This document shows, one piece after another, positions 41,532 to 49,363 of a DNA stretch of 57,956 bases. This DNA comes from Fibrobacter sp. Its GTDB lineage: Bacteria; Fibrobacterota; Fibrobacteria; Fibrobacterales; Fibrobacteraceae. The DNA is taken from NCBI GenBank assembly GCA_017649565.1, contig JAGCGO010000010.1:1-57956 (forward strand), read 5' to 3'. The position numbers and the translations under genes are program-made. The notes beneath the pieces were generated by a model, which saw only the letters and a list, made by a program, of their open reading frames with translations, made no database searches and was not told the origin of the DNA. Position 1 is the stretch's first letter; every line of letters begins with the position of its first letter.

Positions 41532-42449
41532 ATGGATAAAAGAATCGCATTTCCGGGATTGGCTTTAGCGGCCATTCTTGCATTGACCGGCTGCGAAGAT
41601 GTTCGCGTCGAAAAGTTCCCCAGCGGGGCCATCCGCTTCGAGACCACCTATGTCAAGGACAAGAAGCAGGGACTCGAAAAGGAATACTACGAAAGCGGCA
41701 TTCTCAAGCGCGAAACGAACTACGAAGCAGACCGTCGCCAGGGATTGACAAAGGAATACTACGAAGACGGCACGCTGCAGGCCGAATTCCCCTATGAAAA
41801 CGGCTACATCGAGGGCACCGTCAACCGCTACCACAAAAACGGCAAGCTCGCCTCCAGCGCACTCTACAAGCAGAACAAGCAGATAGAATTCGGCAAGTAC
41901 CTGGACGAAAACGGCGAACCCGCCACCAGCGGCAGCTACAAGGACCCACGTGACGGCTACGCCTACGAATGGGTGCGCATCGGCACGCAGCTCTGGACCG
42001 CCGAGAACATCAACTATGCGACGGCAAGCGGGTCGCTCTGCTACCAGTGCAACCACTGGGGCCGTCTCTACGACTTCGAAAACGCCCAGAAGGCATGTCC
42101 CGACGGATTCCACATGCCCAACAAGGAAGAATGGCAGGTACTGCTCGACTTCGCGGGCAAGGAACCCGGCATGAAGCTGAAAGCCGGCTACGGCTGGGAC
42201 CCCATCAAGGGAACCGCCGAACGCGGCAACGGCAAGGATGAATTCGGATTCGGCGCCAAGGCCGGCGGCGCACACTTCGCCAAGAGCGATGTACCGCTCA
42301 AGGAACGCAAGCTCGAAGAAGCCGGACAGAAGGCCTACTTCTGGACAAGCGAAGGCGAAGTCCTCACGTTCGTCACGAACAAGAACACCGCCAAGTTCGA
42401 AAAGTTCAATCCCGAATTCGGCGCCAGCCTCCGCTGCCTGAAGGACTAG
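41532..42449 (+). CDS. Lipoprotein with YwqK/MORN-like repeats and a FISUMP domain
   Basis: 305 residues. The ATG at 41532 has AGGAG upstream and yields MDKRIAFPGLALAAILALTGC with lipobox LTGC. Residues about 30-130 contain four YwqK/MORN-like repeats (GLEKEYYESGILKRE, GLTKEYYEDGTLQAE, GTVNRYHKNGKLAS). Residues about 145-305 are the TIGR02145 Fibrobacter major paralogous domain: YEWVRIGTQLWTAENINYA, HWGRLYDFENAQKACPDGFHMPNKEEWQVLL, KAYFWTSE and GASLRCLKD. The domain is a C-type-lectin-like fold in my reading. Found 42 nt after the GH8 gene with no terminator, so perhaps co-transcribed. Confidence 0.85.
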   Translation: MDKRIAFPGLALAAILALTGCEDVRVEKFPSGAIRFETTYVKDKKQGLEKEYYESGILKRETNYEADRRQGLTKEYYEDGTLQAEFPYENGYIEGTVNRYHKNGKLASSALYKQNKQIEFGKYLDENGEPATSGSYKDPRDGYAYEWVRIGTQLWTAENINYATASGSLCYQCNHWGRLYDFENAQKACPDGFHMPNKEEWQVLLDFAGKEPGMKLKAGYGWDPIKGTAERGNGKDEFGFGAKAGGAHFAKSDVPLKERKLEEAGQKAYFWTSEGEVLTFVTNKNTAKFEKFNPEFGASLRCLKD

Positions 42450-42485
42450 TAAGCAGTGGTTAGTGGTTAGTAAACAGGATATAAC

Positions 42486-42519
42486 TAAAAAACGCCCCGG
42501 CAAAACCGGAGCGCTTTTT
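42486..42519. terminator. Bidirectional terminator
   Basis: Stem CGCCCCGG/CCGGAGCG (one mismatch) with CAAAA loop, flanked by A-run and T-run, between convergent genes. Confidence 0.75.
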
Positions 42520-42520
42520 G

Positions 42521-42570
42521 CATTCTATACTCTAGCCTCTAGATTCTAATCCCTATCCCCTAGCCTCACA
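42521..42570. repeat. CTAG-rich repeat running into a gene's 3' end
   Basis: Words ACTCTAGCCTCTAG, ATTCTAATC and CCCTAGCCTC. The last part encodes the final residues and stop of the neighbouring minus-strand gene (RLGDRD-stop), so the repeat has become coding. A related stretch with TGGTTAGTGGTTAGT lies at 42455-42472. Confidence 0.55.
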
Positions 42571-44738
42571 ATCCGACTCATGCCATTCACACGGACGATA
42601 TAGTTGCCGGGAGACGGCATCGTGATGCTAGTGGAGCCATTCGTCGAAAGAGGCTTCACCATTGACAAATGTCCAAGAGCATCGAAAATGCGAACTGAAC
42701 CGCCCTGTGTATTGGAAAGCGTAATCGTCATGCCGTTCACAGCAAGGCTAAACATGTTTTGCGGAGCATTCCTGATAGAGTTCGTCTTCTTGGAAGATGA
42801 CGACTTCGCTTTAGACGAGGAACTGCTTTTCATTTTAGATGAAGAACTACTTTTTGCTTTAGATGAGGAACTGGTCTGCGCCTTTGACGACGAAGAAGAT
42901 TTCGCCGAAGAACTACTTTCCTTTGCGGATGACGAACTCTTTGCGGACGATGAAGACTCGGACTTGCTCGAAGAAGATTCTGTCACCGAGCTGCTGGATG
43001 CAACAGAACTGGAAGTTTCAACCTTTGAAGAGCTAGACTCTACTTTGGAGCTACTTGATTCCACAGAAGAAGACGAAATTGACGACGACGAGACTTTACT
43101 GGAACTACTCGACAGTGAACTGCTGGACAGTTCAGACGTTGAATAGAACTCTTCACAAGAACCTTCGCTTACGAGAATCGGATAATTTCCTGCACAATAC
43201 TGCCAGGCACCGCTATCATCATCAAGTCCGGCATTCGTATTAAGCGTTTCGACAAATGCTTCGGATTGCATGACCGCAGTTGTTTTACCGTTGACATTTA
43301 CAGAAGTCGTCGACGCTTCTTGAGAGAAAATAGCGCTCATTGTATTAGGTTTTGCAATAGATTTATCGAAATAACTATTCTCAACAGAAGAATTTTTTTC
43401 TAAGTATGATGCAACTCCTGAATATCTCACATTAGCGCTATTCGATGCCGAAAAGACAAAGCCATAAGAATGGGCCAACATCGAGTTGGAATAAACATAT
43501 CCAACAAGTCCACTGACATAAGTCACCTTTTGGGGAGTAAAACTGCTATCTATTTCAACCTGTGCATGACAGTTTTTCACTGTTCCGTTATAAGTTGCTC
43601 CAGCTATACCCCCTATATAGGACGTAGTCCATGAATCAGTTGAATGATACGACAAGTTTGTCACATGAATTTTTGCATACGAATCCCTGATTACTGATGC
43701 GGAATCTGCATAAAGTTCGTTTCCCACAATGCCACCCAGACGCAGGTAGTAGACATCTGCTAGAGATATACTATCTATTTCCACATGACAGCCGCTAATT
43801 TCCTTTCCGTAAAAATCAGCAACAATTCCACCCATATGCAAATTTTTCCCACTGGAATTCTTACGTTTAAGAATCGTTAGGCCACCCTTGAACGAACTAT
43901 TCGAAATAACACTGTTCGTATTTGACTCAAGAACTATTCCTCCAAATCGACTTATACTATCTGCGAATTCGCTCATTATTTGCGCTCGGCATGAGTCAAC
44001 TACACCATCATTAGTGCAGACAATTCCCGCCCTTCCGCCAATTCCCAACGATATATTGCTAAAAGTTTTAGTGGAAGAACTAAATGTACTTATATACTTC
44101 CCACAAAAGCCCGAACTTTGACAGTTCACAATTAACCCCTTGTTTATCTCCGCTATTCCAAAATTTTTCGAAGTACAATTTTTTATAGTTCCGTTGTTGG
44201 TATATGCAAACCCGGCAATCTGTTTTGCGCCATCATTCTCTTCGATACAATCTTTTATAGTCCCCTCATTGAAAGTCACCCAAGTTACAAGGCTACTCTT
44301 CTTGACAGAGAAATTCTTGAGTACAAAGTTTTCCCCCGTGTATCCAAAAATTGTTCCCAAGGAATAAAGCCCATATACAACATGGCCAGCCCCATCAAAG
44401 ATGCCATCGAACACAGTCGAATCCGTAAACCCAATTGCAGTCCATGGAACGCGACTGGTCGCAGAATCATTATCCATAAAATGGATATCGTTTTCAAGCA
44501 CAGCATTTATCTTGCTCGCATTCTTGTTGTTCACCTGGTACGCGAACCACGCCATTTCTTCTGGAGAAGTGATTACATAATATTCAACTCCATCTATTTT
44601 CTTGGAAGACGGTTTTGAAGTAGATCCGTCCCAGTCTTCGGCAAAAGCCATGGAGCAGGACCCTGCCAACAGGCAAAGAACGAAAACCTTGAAAGCCGAA
44701 AATCGGCATAAATGGGAAAAAATGGTTTGAGCGAGCAT
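42546..44738 (-). CDS. Secreted GLUG-like surface protein with long poly-Ser linker and sorting tail
   Basis: 730 residues. AAGGAG lies 7 nt before the ATG; signal peptide spans about 1-33 (FKVFVLCLLAGSCSMAFA). The opening IDGVEYYVITSPEEMAWFAYQVNN and FDGAGHVVYGLYS is the same lead-in as the other GLUG proteins. About eight weak GLUG-type repeats follow (about 140-470; GGIVGNELYADS, GGIAGATYNGTVKNC, SGLVGYVYSNS). A linker of about 120 residues is almost pure Ser with Lys/Glu/Ala. The C-terminal domain (MFSLAVNGMTITLSNTQGGSVRIFDALGH) resembles a sorting tail but differs from those at 3385 and 7040. The N-terminal half is more AT-rich than its neighbours. Confidence 0.75.
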   Translation of the reverse strand: MLAQTIFSHLCRFSAFKVFVLCLLAGSCSMAFAEDWDGSTSKPSSKKIDGVEYYVITSPEEMAWFAYQVNNKNASKINAVLENDIHFMDNDSATSRVPWTAIGFTDSTVFDGIFDGAGHVVYGLYSLGTIFGYTGENFVLKNFSVKKSSLVTWVTFNEGTIKDCIEENDGAKQIAGFAYTNNGTIKNCTSKNFGIAEINKGLIVNCQSSGFCGKYISTFSSSTKTFSNISLGIGGRAGIVCTNDGVVDSCRAQIMSEFADSISRFGGIVLESNTNSVISNSSFKGGLTILKRKNSSGKNLHMGGIVADFYGKEISGCHVEIDSISLADVYYLRLGGIVGNELYADSASVIRDSYAKIHVTNLSYHSTDSWTTSYIGGIAGATYNGTVKNCHAQVEIDSSFTPQKVTYVSGLVGYVYSNSMLAHSYGFVFSASNSANVRYSGVASYLEKNSSVENSYFDKSIAKPNTMSAIFSQEASTTSVNVNGKTTAVMQSEAFVETLNTNAGLDDDSGAWQYCAGNYPILVSEGSCEEFYSTSELSSSSLSSSSSKVSSSSISSSSVESSSSKVESSSSKVETSSSVASSSSVTESSSSKSESSSSAKSSSSAKESSSSAKSSSSSKAQTSSSSKAKSSSSSKMKSSSSSKAKSSSSKKTNSIRNAPQNMFSLAVNGMTITLSNTQGGSVRIFDALGHLSMVKPLSTNGSTSITMPSPGNYIVRVNGMSRIVRLGDRD

Positions 44739-44851
44739 ATCCAGCTCCTTGTTATGGGGTTTATCTCCAATATAATTTATTCAAGGTCCTTTATAAAAAC
44801 ATTCAGCAATTTTCGGCCTAATTTTCAGAATAACATGGCAAAACACCATAA

Positions 44852-44884
44852 AAGTAAAAGCGCCCCGGTATTGAACCGGGGGCC
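44852..44884 (-). terminator. argJ terminator
   Basis: On the minus strand, stem CCCCGGT/ACCGGGG with a 5-base loop, followed by CTTTTACTTTT. Confidence 0.75.
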
Positions 44885-44948
44885 TAATTTTTACTCAGAG
44901 CGAAGCGACCTCAAAGGGCCGCATGGCCCGACCTCATGCCTCAAAGCT

Positions 44949-46166
44949 CTACGTCGTATACTCGGCGTTGATCTTCACGTAGCCGTAGCTCAAGTCGCAG
45001 GTGAACGCGCTTGCAGATGCCTGGCCAATGTTCAGCACGAGCGTTACCTTGTACTCACGCTGACGGACCACGGCATGCAGGGCTGCCATCTGGGCTTCGT
45101 CGAGCTGGATGGGGCGTCCGCCTTCGAGCACCTTGACATCGCCAAAGTACAGGTCGGTATGTTCGGCCACCATGTTGCAGCCGCTGGAACCGGCACTGCT
45201 CAGGATACGGCCCCAGTTCGGGTCTTCGCCGAACATGGCGCACTTCGCGAGGTTGGACGTACCGATAAAGCGGGCCATGCGGAGAGCTTCCTCGTGGCTT
45301 TCGGCCTTCTCGATGCGCAGTTCGATAAGCTTGGTCGCCCCTTCGCCGTCGCGCACGATATCCTTCGCGAGGCTCTGCATGATAAGCATCAAGGCGGCAC
45401 GGAACTCGCCCTGTTCGCTGAGGCTCAAGTCCTCGTAGCGGAGTCCGCTCATGCCGTTGGCAAGCAGGATGCAGGTGTCGTTGGTGCTGGTGTCGCCGTC
45501 CACCGTAATCGCGTTGAACGAATCCGCAATGTCGGCACGGAACTCGGCAAAGAAGTCGATGGGGAGCGAAATGTCTGTCGTGATAAAGGCAAGCATCGTC
45601 GCCATGTTCGGGTGGATCATGCCCGATCCCTTGCAGGCGCCGCCAATGGTCACCACACCCTTCTCCGTATGGATTTCAACGGCATGGCTCTTCAAGGCAA
45701 GGTCGGTCGTGAGGATGGCGCGGCCGAATTCTTCCGAAGCGTCGGCGTGGAGCTTTTCCACGAGCTTCGGGATTCCTGCCTCGATCTTGTCCATCGGCAT
45801 CAGGTGGCCGATCACGCCCGTGCTGCAGACGAGCACGCTCTTCGGGGCGAGATTCAAGGCTTCCTCGGTAAGGGTCGCCATGCGTTCGGCGTCCTTGTAG
45901 CCCTGTTCGCCGGTGCAGGCGTTCGCGTTGCCGCTGTTCACGACGACAGCCGTCGCGAAGTGGGCGTGTTCAAGGGCAGCCTTGTCGTACAGGACCGGGG
46001 CGGCCTTCACCTTGTTCGTCGTAAACACGGCAAAGCAGCGCGCGGCCTTCTCGCTCTTGAGGAGCGCCATGTCGGCGTTTCCGCTGGCCTTGATACCAGC
46101 ACAGATTCCAGCCGCGGTGAAACCCTTGGGGGAACAGACACCGCCTTTTTCCAAGATATTGTACAT
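44949..46166 (-). CDS. argJ: Bifunctional glutamate N-acetyltransferase / amino-acid acetyltransferase
   Basis: Arginine biosynthesis enzyme that moves acetyl from N-acetylornithine to glutamate. 405 residues. The self-cleavage site lies in KGSGMIHPNMATMLAFITTD, between Ala189 and Thr190, where Thr190 becomes the nucleophile. The oxyanion motif CSTGVIG (114-120) and the C-terminus YVKINAEYTT are standard. AGGAG lies 5 nt before the ATG. Divergent from greA with 74 nt between; no other arg genes are in the window. Whether it also uses acetyl-CoA cannot be told from sequence. Confidence 0.95.
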   Translation of the reverse strand: MYNILEKGGVCSPKGFTAAGICAGIKASGNADMALLKSEKAARCFAVFTTNKVKAAPVLYDKAALEHAHFATAVVVNSGNANACTGEQGYKDAERMATLTEEALNLAPKSVLVCSTGVIGHLMPMDKIEAGIPKLVEKLHADASEEFGRAILTTDLALKSHAVEIHTEKGVVTIGGACKGSGMIHPNMATMLAFITTDISLPIDFFAEFRADIADSFNAITVDGDTSTNDTCILLANGMSGLRYEDLSLSEQGEFRAALMLIMQSLAKDIVRDGEGATKLIELRIEKAESHEEALRMARFIGTSNLAKCAMFGEDPNWGRILSSAGSSGCNMVAEHTDLYFGDVKVLEGGRPIQLDEAQMAALHAVVRQREYKVTLVLNIGQASASAFTCDLSYGYVKINAEYTT

Positions 46167-46227
46167 ACCATCTCCTAAAAAGAAGCCTTCTCATCATTGG
46201 GGGCAAAACAAAAGCCCGATAAATTTT

Positions 46228-46235
46228 TACCTTGT
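46228..46235 (+). promoter_or_regulatory. Promoter element directly before greA (leaderless candidate)
   Basis: TACCTTGT ends 5 nt before the greA ATG; no Shine-Dalgarno is present. Confidence 0.4.
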
Positions 46236-46240
46236 AGAGC

Positions 46241-46711
46241 ATGGAAAAGAAGATCCCGTTTACACAAGAAGCCTATGACCAGCTCGTCAAGGACCTCAAT
46301 AATTTAAAAAATGTAGAACGCCCCCGCGTCCTGCAGGAACTCATTGACGCCCGTGCACAAGGCGATTTAAGCGAAAACGCAGAATATCATGCGGCCAAGG
46401 AACGTTTGGCCTCCATCGACAACGTGGAACTGCCCAAGCTGCAGGACCAGCTTGCCCGCGCCGAGGTCGTCGCCTTCGACGCCACCTCCGACACCATCAA
46501 GTTCGGTGCGACCGTCACCGTCAAGAACATCAAGACCAAGCGTGACGTCGTCTACCAGCTCGTCTCCCCCGAAAGCGTCGATGCGCTCAACGGCAAGATC
46601 AGTTTCAAGAGCCCCATCGGGGCGGCCCTCATGGGCAAGAAGCGTGGCGATACCGTCGAAGTGACCACCCCGAAGGGTGTCAACAAGTTCGAGATCATCG
46701 ACTTCAAGTAA
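46241..46711 (+). CDS. greA: Transcription elongation factor GreA
   Basis: Rescues backtracked RNA polymerase by stimulating transcript cleavage. 156 residues, standard length. The N-terminal coiled coil carries the acidic tip in ARAQGDLSENAEYHAAKE, and the C-terminal FKBP-like domain is complete (ISFKSPIGAALMGKKRGDTVEV). holA follows after 9 nt, so the two form an operon. Confidence 0.96.
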   Translation: MEKKIPFTQEAYDQLVKDLNNLKNVERPRVLQELIDARAQGDLSENAEYHAAKERLASIDNVELPKLQDQLARAEVVAFDATSDTIKFGATVTVKNIKTKRDVVYQLVSPESVDALNGKISFKSPIGAALMGKKRGDTVEVTTPKGVNKFEIIDFK

Positions 46712-46720
46712 CAGCGTCCC

Positions 46721-47689
46721 ATGATTGTTGCGCTTATCGGTGACGACCAGTTCCTCAAGGACCAGCGGATAGAGAAGTTCCTGTCCGACGCCCTGGGCGA
46801 CCGGAAAAACGACCCCCTGTCCAAGCAGGTCCTCTACGCCACGGACACGAACATCGCTTCCGTGGCCGACATCGTCATCGAATCGTGCGGTTCCGTATCC
46901 ATGTTCGCCCCGGAGCAGGCGATTGTCGTCCGCAAGGCCGAGGCGCTCAAGGCCGACGACTGCAAGAGCCTCGCAAAGTGGCTCTCGACCAGCCCGGATT
47001 GCAAGCTGCTGTTCGACTTCGAGAAACTGGCCGCAACGACAGAACTTTACAAGGCCCTCAAGAAGGCTGCCGAAATCGAGAAATTCGACGTTCCCAGGCA
47101 GTACAAGATGGCGGAATGGATTTCGTCGGTCATTCCCGGACACTTCAAGAAGCCCATCGACCCCGCGGCAAGCAACTACCTTGCGGAAGCCCTCGGGACC
47201 GACACCAAGCTCGTGTGCGAGGAAGTGGAAAAGATCCTGCTCTTCGCCCCGGACGCCCCGAAGATTACGCTCGACCTCGTGAAGACCATGGTCGTCCCGC
47301 AGCGCGAACTCGTCGCCTACGAGATCCAGGAGTCCTTCGGCAAGCGCGACCCCAAGGAATACACGCGCAAGCTCAACGAGATGCTCAACAACGGCGTGAA
47401 CGCCGTCCAGATCGTCGCTTCGCTCTACAGCTACACGCTGGACCTGCTCAATACAGCATCGCTCCTCGCGAAGGGAATGTCGCCCAAGGACATCGCGGCA
47501 AAACTGGGCAAGAACGACTTCATATTCAACGTCAAGGGCAAGGCTCCCGAGAACGCGCGCCGCTGGGGCAAGCCGCTCCTGTGCCGCGTCCTGCGCAGGC
47601 TCGCCGACCTCGACTACGAAATCAAGAGCGGCAAGTGCAGCACCCGCACGAGCCAGGAACTCGCGCTCGCGGCACTCGTTGTGCGCTGA
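46721..47689 (+). CDS. holA: DNA polymerase III delta subunit
   Basis: Clamp-loader subunit that opens the sliding clamp. 322 residues with the HolA layout: MIVALIGDDQFLKDQRIEKFL at the start, SMFAPEQAIVVRKAEAL, KLLFDFEKL, the EYTRKLNEMLNNGVNAVQIVASLYS helical region and a C-terminal collar domain with TRTSQELALAALVV. No Walker A is expected in this subunit. Followed by a strong bidirectional terminator. Confidence 0.9.
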   Translation: MIVALIGDDQFLKDQRIEKFLSDALGDRKNDPLSKQVLYATDTNIASVADIVIESCGSVSMFAPEQAIVVRKAEALKADDCKSLAKWLSTSPDCKLLFDFEKLAATTELYKALKKAAEIEKFDVPRQYKMAEWISSVIPGHFKKPIDPAASNYLAEALGTDTKLVCEEVEKILLFAPDAPKITLDLVKTMVVPQRELVAYEIQESFGKRDPKEYTRKLNEMLNNGVNAVQIVASLYSYTLDLLNTASLLAKGMSPKDIAAKLGKNDFIFNVKGKAPENARRWGKPLLCRVLRRLADLDYEIKSGKCSTRTSQELALAALVVR

Positions 47690-47731
47690 GCGCACAACCG
47701 GCGCGCGGACACCACCTGCCTCGAGAACATT

Positions 47732-47758
47732 AAAAAACGCGCCGTCGGGCGCGTTTTT
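47732..47758. terminator. Bidirectional terminator between holA and pilQ
   Basis: Perfect stem CGCGCC/GGCGCG with GTCG loop, A-run before and T-run after. Confidence 0.88.
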
Positions 47759-47785
47759 AATTTCCGTTATTCTGCTAGGTAGCGA

Positions 47786-49363
47786 TTACTGCCATTCGCC
47801 TTCGCCCGCTTCGGGAGCCGGGGCTTCGGGAGCGGCAGGGGCCTCTTCCACGGTCTCTTCGACGACTTCTTCGGTCACGGGTTCGGCCTGGACAGGAGCC
47901 GCTTCGGGAGCCTCGGCGGCGGGTTCAGCGGCAGGAGCCGGAGCATCAACAACCGCGCTGGTGGGAACCGGTTCCGGCTTGGAATCGTTCTTGCTCGGAG
48001 CCTTCTGGCCAGAAATTTCCTGGGTCGGTTCGGAAAGGTCGATATTGCCGATGTAGTTGCGGATGATTCTCGGGGTCACGAAGATCACGAGGTCCTTCTT
48101 GGCAACGGACTTCTTGGTATACTTGAAGAGGTTGCCGAGGATAGGAATGTCCTTGAGGAACGGGATGCCGCTTTCGGATTCCTGGGCTTCGTTACGGGTC
48201 AGGCCACCGATCACGACCGTCTCACCGTCGGCCACCACGACCTTCGTCTTGGCTTCCTGCGTACTGATGACAATTTCGCCCTTGGAGTCGTAGTCATAGG
48301 AGTTGTTTTCCGGATGGAGGTCCAAGAGGATGCGGTTGTCACCCGAAACGTGCGGGGTCACCGTCAGCTTGATACCCGTTTCAACGAGCTGCGTAGAAGA
48401 TTCGCCGCTATCGTCAATCACGCGGATGGAAACCTTGTCACCCATGAACACGAGAGCTTCGGTGTTGTCCAAGGTGGAAACCTGCGGGCTGGCGAGCACT
48501 TCCGTAGAAGCGTCACCCATCAAGTTGGTAATGGCCAGCTGGAGGTGGTTATCCAGAACGCTGGTCGTAATGGCGGTAGAAGCGTTGGCCACGGCCGGAG
48601 TCACGCCCTTGTTCGGGAAGGACTGGATGGCGGCACTCGTCCTGGTCGATCCGACATCGGAGCCCGTCGGCGTACCGGCAACACCCGGAGTGAGAGCCGT
48701 GGAGCCCATGGTCGCGGTCCAGTCGACGCCCAGTTCGCGGGCCAGTTCGCTGTTCACGACGACAAGCTTTGCCGTAATCATGATCTGCAGGGTTTCGACG
48801 TCAAGTTCGTCAAGCGCATGGGTCATCTGCTCGATGCGAGCTTCGGTATCGTACACGATGATAGAGTTGGTACGTTCGACCACGGTAATGCGGCCACGGC
48901 CGGACTTCATGCTTTCAAGCACCTTGACAAGTTCGTTCGCCTCGGCATGGTTGACCTGGAAGTTCTTACGGACCAGCGGAGCGTTCTGCTCGGCCTGGCT
49001 TTCCTCTTCGGCAATCTTCTTCTGCTTTGCCTGGTAGGTCGCCAGTCTCTGGATCGTAATGTACTTGTCCTGGATAAGCCAAGTAAGGTCGTTCAGTTCG
49101 CAAATAATGTCGAGAGTTTCCTGCCAGGTCTTCTTGGTCACCTTGAGGCTCATCTTACCCTTCACATCGGGAGCGATCAAAATGTCCACACCAGCAATCA
49201 CCGACACGGAGCGGAACACCGCTTCGTAGTCCATGTCGACAAAGTTGAAATCATACAGTTTCTTGTTGGGAGCCATCGACCCTTCGGCAGGGGCCGCCCA
49301 GGCGGTCATGCACATACCAGCCGCCAGAAGAAGAACCGTCAGTATTTTCGTCAGTTTTTTCAC
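47786..49363 (-). CDS. pilQ: Type IV pilus secretin PilQ (no AMIN domains)
   Basis: Outer-membrane secretin channel for the pilus. 525 residues with signal peptide (about 1-23). N0/STN domain at about 37-104 (YDFNFVDMDYEAVFRSVSVIAG), N1 at about 133-190 (FQVNHAEANELVKVLESM), secretin core at about 195-445 (ASPQVSTLDNTEALVFMGDKV, VVVADGETVVIGGLTRNE, FLKDIPILGNLFKYT, DLVIFVTPRII). The last 70 residues form an Ala/Pro/Glu-rich acidic tail, unusual for PilQ. The N-terminal AMIN domains usual in PilQ are absent and seem to sit in the upstream gene. Start overlaps the upstream stop (ATGA). Confidence 0.93.
   Translation of the reverse strand: MKKLTKILTVLLLAAGMCMTAWAAPAEGSMAPNKKLYDFNFVDMDYEAVFRSVSVIAGVDILIAPDVKGKMSLKVTKKTWQETLDIICELNDLTWLIQDKYITIQRLATYQAKQKKIAEEESQAEQNAPLVRKNFQVNHAEANELVKVLESMKSGRGRITVVERTNSIIVYDTEARIEQMTHALDELDVETLQIMITAKLVVVNSELARELGVDWTATMGSTALTPGVAGTPTGSDVGSTRTSAAIQSFPNKGVTPAVANASTAITTSVLDNHLQLAITNLMGDASTEVLASPQVSTLDNTEALVFMGDKVSIRVIDDSGESSTQLVETGIKLTVTPHVSGDNRILLDLHPENNSYDYDSKGEIVISTQEAKTKVVVADGETVVIGGLTRNEAQESESGIPFLKDIPILGNLFKYTKKSVAKKDLVIFVTPRIIRNYIGNIDLSEPTQEISGQKAPSKNDSKPEPVPTSAVVDAPAPAAEPAAEAPEAAPVQAEPVTEEVVEETVEEAPAAPEAPAPEAGEGEWQ

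Noticed and set aside
41532..42449. Toxin-antitoxin system based on the YwqK-like repeats
   Set aside because: The protein is a lipoprotein with a FISUMP domain and no toxin gene is adjacent; the repeats are MORN-like structural units.
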